Assembly: GCA_002633005.1 (NCBI GenBank)
Contig: NMRA01000055.1
Span: 1,227,736-1,253,428 of the forward strand
Length of the DNA: 25,693 nt
Direction of reading: 5' to 3'
Source of the DNA: Phoronis australis
Lineage: Eukaryota > Phoronida > Phoronidae
Part shown: one piece after another, positions 19,501-25,693 of the stretch
Position numbering within the stretch: position 1 is the stretch's first letter
Layout of the letters: the number at the start of each line of letters is the position of its first letter
Program-made: the position numbers and the translations under genes
The notes under the pieces: model-generated
What the model saw: the letters and a program-made list of their open reading frames with translations, nothing else
The model's database searches: none
What the model was told of the DNA's origin: nothing

Positions 19501-19984
19501 TCTCTAACTGTACAGAATATTTTGAATTTCAAGTATTTTCTATAATAAATTAACTCTTTCAAAAATAGGATGTATTGTTGTTAACCTGTTCAAGAGATAG
19601 GAATAGTTCACAATCTTCATTCAACAACCTGGCATGCACGAATAAAATCAAATCATAGACAACTGAACATTTCGAAACCTTAAATCGAAACTTGCACAAG
19701 TATTGCAATTATCATACGGCATCAGTCAAAGAAAAACAAAAACAGAGCCTTAGGCATTTAAATAGTAGCAGGCTTTGTAAACATTTTGAAGAATCTAATG
19801 TTGACTAATTGTAGATTGTTTTTTCAACATTTGTATGCTGAGCCTCGTACATGAAATAATCATATGACGCTATGAACTTAGTTGAACACATCCATACGTT
19901 GAAGGGTAAAGTAGTATTTTATATCCAGTTAGCTAAATAAATGTAGGCGATAAGATAAAAAATAATAATTTAGGGCATACAAAG

Positions 19985-20164
19985 CTATAGCAGCAAAATA
20001 TTAGTTGTCTTAAAAGCACGGTCTACATGTGATACAAAACCTTTAAATGTCGGCATTGTACAGCCTTTCATGGTCTCTGCAGAACTCTGGAGTCCGCACT
20101 TTTCAGAGTACTGAGACTTGATATAATCCATTAATTTGAGGGATCTGTCCACAACAGGAACTGA
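19985..20164 (-). pseudogene. Protein-like fragment inside the element, unrecognised
   Basis: The minus-strand frame reads VVDRSLKLMDYIKSQYSEKC, a Cys pair apart by ~20 residues, then MPTFKGFVSHVDRAFKTTNI. It starts after a CATCAG acceptor-like site and ends at TAG. Composition is like a real helical protein. It may be a piece of the element's own transposase or a captured exon. No catalytic motif is seen. Confidence 0.3.
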
Positions 20165-21150
20165 TGACCGCGGCACAGTGTTGGTGGGTCAGTGGGCATT
20201 AGCTCCCAAGAGTTATAGTCTTTCACTTTATCATGCATGTTTTCAAAGTCTTCTTCTGTACTAAAAAAGTTGAAAAATATCCAGTTAGAGGGTATCAAAT
20301 AAAGTATGAAGTAAATTTGAATTATGTATTGAGCTTGTTGCTCAGGAAATACATGAATGCTTTCTTAGTTAATTAGCCATAGTCTTTAGAAAATTTAATA
20401 TGCTTTTGACTAAGAGCATTAATAAGGGGGTTATTTGCTACACTAATGGAAACTCATAGCTGAAGTTTGATTTTTAGTCGTATGAGCGGAACAGTTAATT
20501 AAACCATACTGCAGAGACACTACAGATAGATGACTGGCGGCAATGGCAAACCTCTAATATCCGATACATCTCTTACTAATAGTGCCTATAGCTCAATTAT
20601 TTAGTTTCAGTTCATGTAACAAAAATAAAAATTTACTTTTCTCTCATTGCTCTGATGTGAGAATTTTAACACAAAATCATAACAACGTGTTTCTAAGTCT
20701 CAAGTAATTAAAGTAAATAAAATATGTTAGGTCAAAACACGATTAACTGACACTTGTCTTGGCAACTACATGCACATGCAGGTTTTGGTCTGTAACCTAA
20801 CACATTTTGAAATCTGTGCTCTATACTACTTAACTTCCATAACCTTAATCAATTGAATCAGTTAAAAAAACTTCCTTTTTGTTTGCAAGACTAAAGCTAC
20901 TCATTCATAAGTGAAACATAAATGTCACTTAACAATCAAATTGACAAAAATACAATGTTGAAATCAAAAACTCACCATTTAATGTATTCAGTTCTTCACT
21001 ATCCATGCAGAGTTTATGCTGGACCAAAACCGTTTGAGAGGTTTGAAAATCTTAAAGGTCACTTTCCAGGGATGTAACCTTGACAACCAATTGGTAACAC
21101 ATGTTTAAAATAAACATTGCTGGTAACTTGTTAAATCAAACCATCCAGAA

Positions 21151-21360
21151 ATTCCCTAAGTCTTGAAATTCAATTGCCATTCAATTCCATGACATCCTGA
21201 AATTTTCTAAGTCCTCAAATTCAATAACAATTCAATTCCGAACGGCCAAAATTTTTCTAAGTCCTGGAATTCAATAGCCATTCAATACAGAGCAGCTAAA
21301 AATTTTCTAAGTGCGGAAATTCAATAGCCGTTCAATAGCCGTTCAATAGCCATTCAATTG
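21151..21360. repeat. About 50-bp tandem units, right subterminal array
   Basis: CTAAGT(C/G) anchors at 21156, 21207, 21257 and 21307 define four units of 50-51 bp. Each carries GAAATTCAATnnCnATTCAAT and an AAATTTT tail. The period is stricter than in the left array. Confidence 0.8.
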
Positions 21361-21521
21361 ACGGCAAGGGAAGTGCCAATTGAATTTTCATTCAATAGAC
21401 ATATTCAATAGAAATTCAATTTTCTATTGAAATTCAATTGAATTCAATTGAATCTCAGTTGAAACTCAACTTTTCCTTTTCGTATGGGAACTAACAATAA
21501 ATTTTCCACCACAAGCAGTCG

Positions 21522-21739
21522 CTAGAGGCAGAGGTCAAAAATGTAATCTTCGTCATCGCTATCTACCCCGGCACATTGGTCATTAAATCTACGCTTCAAA
21601 GTAGTTCTCGGTACTCCAACCGCCTTGCAGCAGTTTTACAGCCCATCTCCCTCCATGTCATTGCGGCTATTGCCTTCTCCATGTCCTCCCTTTCCCACGC
21701 AATTCTGCAAGACGTTCTTATATACTTCCGCGGCATTAT
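21522..21739 (-). pseudogene. Psq-type HTH, start of a pogo/Tigger-like transposase, frameshifted
   Basis: On the minus strand, after an acceptor (TTTTGTTTTGTAG), the ATG at 21736 opens MPRKYIRTSCRIAWERED, then MEKAIAAM and EMGCKTAARRL. A one-base deletion after ARRL (about 21620) shifts the frame. In the next frame the domain finishes as GVPRTTLKRRFND, followed by an acidic DSDDEDYIFD and a stop at 21524-21522. The whole order matches the Psq/CENP-B-type helix-turn-helix that binds transposon ends in pogo/Tigger transposases and occurs in derived host genes. The downstream DDE catalytic part is not seen. The neighbouring 19220-21488 element would separate it from any remainder. The start is supported by the acceptor directly before it. 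Confidence 0.7.
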
Positions 21740-21800
21740 CTACAAAACAAAATATCAAAAATCATTGTACAGTGTATTTCTGCTATGTATTACATGTGTA

Positions 21801-21860
21801 TGGGGTAAAACGGTCACCCTGTCCGTCTTATCCCACTACCTAGCGGTCCGTCTTAACCAC
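21801..21860. mobile_element. Inverted GGGGTAAAACGG termini, right end
   Basis: TGGGGTAAAACGG and CCGTCTTATCCCA face each other nine bases apart (21801-21835). A further GTCCGTCTTAACCAC follows (21846-21860). These are inverted matches of 18260-18273 and 18461-18475. The likely reading is the right terminus of the Psq-bearing element, with subterminal repeats. Confidence 0.5.
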
Positions 21861-22598
21861 AATCAAGGCTTCAAGCATGCACCGATAAAACTACTTAAGA
21901 TACAGTCAAGTGACTTAATTATCGGACGTTTTGGCACATTTTGCATTATATTTGATTGAAAACATTACGGATTGTTGTAAATTCTTTGCTGAAATAAAGA
22001 TTTACCTTCACGGAATTGTTCTGTTACTATATCTTGTCACTGAAAGCCACATTTATGTTCCGACTGATCTTCAAAAAACACAACAACCAAACCTTCGGAG
22101 AACCTAAATATTGGACACCATGTTTCTCCATACGCCACACCGCGGAAAACTGACTAACCACGTAATGGCCGCGGGCACCTTGTCGCCAAATTTCAGCTCG
22201 AGTGTTTTGACATATATGCTGCTAGAACCCAGGTCCATTCGCAACAAAATTATCCATGAAATGAAATCTGATGACGGCGCCAAGTCGTTTCTATGAATTA
22301 GTGCAGACAACTAAGGCACGTGCAAACTCACTGCAGTTTTTAGTATCACTTAGGCTTCTTGATATGACACCCGACGTGCGCGGTCGGGATTTGACTTGAG
22401 TTGAAAAACAAACGAAAAAATGGAACAGTGACATATTGTCTGTTCAATGAGATGGTTTCATTGTGGAAAAAGATTTTATTTTCAACTTTTATAACCGATT
22501 TATAGGATCGTCCATTTTAGGCCGACTTGGGGATCTAAGTTGCACCCTCTCGGTGAAATCAAAACGAGGCAACGCTGTAAAAAACGAGGTGCCGGACA
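21861..22598. other. No gene recognised
   Basis: Open frames on both strands at 22104-22310 and a plus frame at 22463-22645 (ILGRLGDLSCTLSVKSKRG) lack motifs and splice framing. I cannot support a gene here. Confidence 0.45.
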
Positions 22599-22996
22599 TT
22601 GAATGCATTACAACGGAACAAAAATTGGTGTCATTTAAAGTGTAAATTGCAAGGTCTAAGTATGTTAAATTGTAATAATATTTTCAAGATATTGTTAGTT
22701 GGATATATCTTCGTCCAATTATCATGTTATTGTGTCTGTAGTTACGTTAAAAAGCGAAAATTAAAAAAAATCCGCGAAAAGTTGACCTTTGACAGCGTGA
22801 CATGGTGTTGGGGAACACAAACTAGATCAATATCCCACAATGCAGTTTACCGCCCATACAAAACAGTGGAAGANGTGCCCCTGTTTATTTTGTTGGAACT
22901 GACCAGATTACAATAACAAAATGTCCAGTTACTGGGAACATTCTACCCTGTTACTATCACTGTGTTCACTTGAAATACTGCCTTGGTATTACACAG
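22599..22996 (+). pseudogene. Protein-like stretch with frame change at an N, unrecognised
   Basis: The frame from 22599 includes a hydrophobic run (ILLVGYIFVQLSCYCVC) followed by KKRKLKKIREK, then ISHNAVYRPYKTVE up to the N at 22874. From there a different frame reads APVYFVGTDQITITK and CPVTGNILPCYYHCVHLKYC to CAG|GTATCA at 22997, with five Cys or His pairs in a zinc-ligand-like spacing. The change coincides with the N, so a sequencing or assembly indel may hide one continuous protein. The family is unknown. Confidence 0.3.
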
Positions 22997-23037
22997 GTAT
23001 CATCTCTGCTGCTCTCACAGTTCTTGAAGTTTTTATT

Positions 23038-23190
23038 ATGGAGGATAGTGTGGATACTGATGACACTGGTCACATTTAGGTTAATGGATATGATATTGTG
23101 GATACTGATGGCACTGAGTGGTCAGGTTTAGATACAGATTTCAATGATCTAGATTATAATGAGGATATGCCACACGGAAAACTTTCCTGA
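23038..23190 (+). pseudogene. Asp-rich short frame with one stop
   Basis: An ATG frame reads MEDSVDTDDTGHI, a TAG (23077-23079), then VNGYDIVDTDGTEWSGLDTD and DLDYNEDMPHG to TGA. VDTDGT-type words occur twice, so it is partly an internal GTGGATACTGATG duplication. It may be an acidic transposon-protein remnant continuing the 22599-22996 stretch, or simply a repeat. Confidence 0.25.
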
Positions 23191-24310
23191 CATGTTTTCT
23201 GGAAATCTAAATGGATTATTTGTAAACAGTCGTCTTTGTTTCTGGAAAACAAAAACTAAAACTGCTTGTTCAACCCTTTATCAGTATTAAACTTGGATAA
23301 ATTTTATATCAATATAATGCTCATTTACTCAAGATGTATTGTTGAAAATTTGGTAAGTTTATGTTTATTGATGACTTAGTAACGAGGTTTTAATTAAGTG
23401 CAGTGCTTGTGACCTAGTTCTGAGTGAAATACCCTCCAACTTCAAGGGGGTAGACATTCCACAGCTCAGCCAGGCCACTAAGCAATTTATACCATATGGC
23501 GCTCAGGGTCAATATGAGTTAGTAGTGACTTGAATTCCACCCAGTGAGCAAAGGGAATTTATATTATATAGTTAATAAGTTCACCACCAAGTGAAAAAGC
23601 CAAGAAGCAAAGTAAAAAGCGAACTGTAAAACATGCTGTCTTTGAATGAATATTAGGTCATTTGGAGGGCTTGATTTCCTTGCAGTTATATTTGTCATAT
23701 CATTTTCGCACATAAATTTCTTCATGTGATTGTTATTTAGATGTGCAGGTCCCTTTGCTATGCTATGCAACTGTTATAGATATTACACAAAATCCGTACA
23801 AACTTCCAACCCTGTTTGGATTCAGATTCAGTTTACTGACTGCGTGACTAGTTGAGAATTGTTATAGTAGTTATTGCCCTGCAGCCTAACTGTGATCTAG
23901 AACTATGTTCAGGTAGTGGTTAAAGTTTCATCAATTTCTAATTTTATTTGGCTCTGGTGAAATCTTGTCCAAAGTGATGAAGAAAATCTTAAGTATAAAT
24001 TGTAAATCACTCAATGTTACGTAATTGTATGACATAGAGCTTTTTGACCTGAAGACATAATGTTTTTCTAGAATCACTGTAAAATGATAGCAGCTGTACT
24101 AAATACTGCCAGTCAAGCATCAATCACCCTATTGCCTTAATTGTGAAAAATCGTAAGTGTGCATCCCTATAATCCAATCTACCTTTCAGAAGTCCTCAAT
24201 TTGTTCTCAGTTTTTACGTAATGAAGTGCTTTTTGTGAAATTGCAGTGACCCTTGATCTGCCTCTTGTCACGTGGATGTTGCTATTTTTGTCTTGATAAT
24301 ACAACACCAG
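23191..24310. other. No gene recognised
   Basis: AT-rich sequence without supported features. The minus-strand frame at 23564-23770 is judged chance. Probably upstream intron of the 24311-25391 gene. Confidence 0.45.
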
Positions 24311-24367
24311 GCAGTTACACATGCAACACTACGGATGACTCAAGTGCTGCGAAAAGTAGTAAAGACG
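24311..24367 (+). CDS. Helical rod-like protein, candidate exon a
   Basis: A 57-bp, phase 0-0 exon lies between AACACCAG (ends 24310) and ACG|GTATAT (GT at 24368). It encodes AVTHATLRMTQVLRKVVKT, an amphipathic helix. It joins the next exon (VTAQVVWVAPSGG) without a frame change, giving KVVKTVTAQVV across the junction. The acceptor has only a moderate pyrimidine tract. The weak similarity is to rod helices of talin/vinculin-type adhesion proteins (inference). Confidence 0.35.
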
Positions 24368-24668
24368 GTATATAATAAGTTTTACATTTTATTCTGTTAC
24401 TGCCTTCTTGGTGTGAATCAATGTGTTCACCAATTTAACTCACCTTTGGAAATTGAAAAGTTAATATTTGCTGTTCAAAGTGTCTCTGAAGCTACTGTTT
24501 TTATCTTCATTGAAAATTTTGTTTTTGTTTAATATTTCCTTAGTTTGTTGTTAAAATTTCTAGCCAATTTTTATAAGTTGATATTCAGTGTCATTTCTTA
24601 CCCCGTCTGTGTGGAGAACTACCATCAGTGAAGCATTCAGGTGAGATCACCGCTCTCCCTTGTTTCAG

Positions 24669-24867
24669 GTAACTGCGCAGGTGGTGTGGGTGGCTCCATC
24701 CGGTGGGACTCAGAGTGAGGGTGCCCTTCAGACACGCCAGGGTCTGCTGCGCTTGGCCGCCTCTAGCAAGGTGTACCGCTGTAAGCTGCACAAGTGCCCA
24801 CTGCATCACAAACAGCAGCTGTTGAGTCTGGAACAGGCAAAGAAAAAATATGTTGCAATGCACAAGA
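24669..24867 (+). CDS. Helical rod-like protein, candidate exon b
   Basis: This 199-bp exon follows a strong acceptor (CTCTCCCTTGTTTCAG, ends 24668) and ends at a strong donor (AAGA|GTGAGT, GT at 24868). Only one of the three frames is open. It reads VTAQVVWVAPSGGTQSEG, QTRQGLLRLAASSKVYRC and KQQLLSLEQAKKK. It is GC-rich compared with the flanks. Ala/Gln/Lys-rich helix-forming segments fit a helical-bundle rod, with talin the nearest family I can think of, but no diagnostic motif is present. It leaves one base, which fits the next exon exactly. Confidence 0.55.
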
Positions 24868-25263
24868 GTGAGTGTATGAAATGCAGTGAAACTTCTTTAA
24901 AACTTACAACGGAAGCTGGATATCCAATAAAGACTAAACTGCCACACATATTATGTAGAAGGCGGAGAGTCATTAAGATGAAAAGAATGATTTTATTATA
25001 TAATTTTGTTAATGAACTGTGTTTTTTGAAGTCGTGTACAATTAGTGCCAGTGTAAATGACTTGGAAGTCATAGAAAGTTTTACTTATTATGTTCTGTTT
25101 CACTGTTGTGGTGTGTATTACTTTTCTTTTGCTGTCTTTTCTGTCTCCAAGGTAGCATAATTGAATTGTAGTCACATTCTAAATTTTGTTGATTTTACAA
25201 CAAGAATGTAGTTTTTTTGGCTTTGAAAACCATTGTTCTAAAAGGTATACTTTTTCAATTTAG

Positions 25264-25391
25264 ACTCGAAAATGCAAGAGATGGATCTTGTGCAGAAGCT
25301 GAACGACGCTAGCAAGAAGGCGGCCGAGGCGCTGCTCAGTCAGAATGGGGACCAGGTGTTACCTAATCAATTGAAACAGCACTCGGCCAAA
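25264..25391 (+). CDS. Helical rod-like protein, candidate exon c
   Basis: After the acceptor TTTTTCAATTTAG (ends 25263) the frame continues from exon b (A|AC, Asn) as SKMQEMDLVQKLNDASKKAA, then EALLSQNGDQVLPNQLKQ and HSAKV. A donor CAAA|GTGAGC lies at 25392. Without it the frame runs to a TGA at 25500-25502. The LVQKLNDASKKAAEAL and QLKQHSAKV segments recall talin rod helices in which QLKNSAKV-like words occur (from family knowledge, not a search). The gene probably continues past the window. Confidence 0.5.
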
Positions 25392-25502
25392 GTGAGCACT
25401 TGTCACATCCTGGTCTTTGAGGTCATTAAGGTCATCATGAGCTGCAGCAAAAGAATGACCAAGAAGGAAATCACTAAAGGTTCCAATAGAATAACTAGAT
25501 GA

Positions 25503-25693
25503 GAAGTAATTCTGGCCAAGAGCTGTCGTGGAGTGAGACAGTATGGTGTTAGGTTTTAGTTGGTCATATAATATTCGTTTTTAGTTTTTGTCGTGTCAAA
25601 CCTTATTATGTGCGACATGTGTTTCGTATATTGAAAGCTTTTTAGACGCTTTTATTTTTCTGTGAGGTTTCCCATGCATTTCACTTTTAAGCA
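25503..25693 (+). other. Intron or 3' flank, no feature recognised
   Basis: T-rich sequence to the window end. It is an intron if the 25392 donor is used. Confidence 0.35.

Larger units (their letters stand above)
19220..21488. mobile_element. DNA transposon with subterminal repeat arrays
   Basis: The left end CATATGAAAAAG..CTTTCAGTTGAGA..TTCAATTGA pairs with the inverted right end CATACGAAAAGG..GTTTCAACTGAGA..TTCAATTGA. Arrays rich in CAATTGAA and in TTCAATAGCC(A/G)TTCAAT lie inside both ends (19261-19500 and about 21146-21475). The middle (19510-21140) is AT-rich with a single protein-like frame on the minus strand. No transposase is recognisable, so the copy is non-autonomous or decayed. 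If the CCCATATG at 18664 is the true left end, the element is about 2.8 kb. The right end reads CGTATGGG, which favours CCCATA-type termini. Confidence 0.65.

Noticed and set aside
22104-22310. Open frames on both strands
   Set aside because: Both are open over the same 200 bp, neither has motifs or splice sites, and there is no reason to choose one.
24591-25072. Minus-strand ORFs opposite the talin-like exons
   Set aside because: Shadows of a plus-strand exon with strong splice sites.

Overview
This looks like a piece of nuclear genome from an animal, most likely a marine invertebrate. The sequence is AT-rich, with short coding islands bounded by GT/AG splice signals, long non-coding stretches, and many DNA-transposon remnants. 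It also holds a fragment of an EN-type Penelope-like retroelement, and THAP-like and Psq-like DNA-binding fragments. There is no sign of a bacterial, viral or organelle genome. A lophotrochozoan (mollusc-like) or basal deuterostome source is a guess based on the repeat style. Single Ns sit at 3288, 18747 and 22874, and each falls at a place where structure or reading frame is in doubt.

Left part (1-9.4 kb): a probable multi-exon plus-strand gene of unrecognised function. Four exons (1050-1387, 2987-3285, 5401-5472, 6732-6968) have plausible splice sites and join in one continuous phase. Exon 3 can either splice at 5472 or run on to a stop that overlaps an AATAAA at 5707-5712. A further candidate 3' exon (9176-9367) lies just before another AATAAA. 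The introns hold a 140-bp MITE and an 11-bp-TIR element with internal tandem units and a GGAC run.

Middle part (9.4-17 kb): mostly repeats. These are a MITE (9430-9646), microsatellites, a duplicated unit near 10.8-11.1 kb and a four-copy array of about 175-193 bp (11.55-12.2 kb). They are followed by a 5'-truncated Penelope-like element whose GIY-YIG endonuclease region is split by about 180 bp (13811-14928), a decayed coding stretch (15083-15655) and a short THAP-like exon (16619-16671).

Right-middle part (17.6-21.9 kb): nested transposon debris. A short element (17660-17930) comes first. Related 'GGGGTAAGACGG' termini lie at 18260 and 21801-21835. Between them sits a 2.3-kb element whose ends carry arrays of CAATTGAA and TTCAATAGCC motifs and whose left terminus is present twice. 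A frameshifted Psq-type HTH (minus strand) lies just inside the right-hand GTAAGACGG end, so this may be a pogo-like element interrupted by another transposon.

Right end (24.3-25.7 kb): three phase-compatible plus-strand exons encode a helical, Ala/Lys/Gln-rich protein with weak resemblance to talin/vinculin-type rod helices. The gene probably continues beyond the window.
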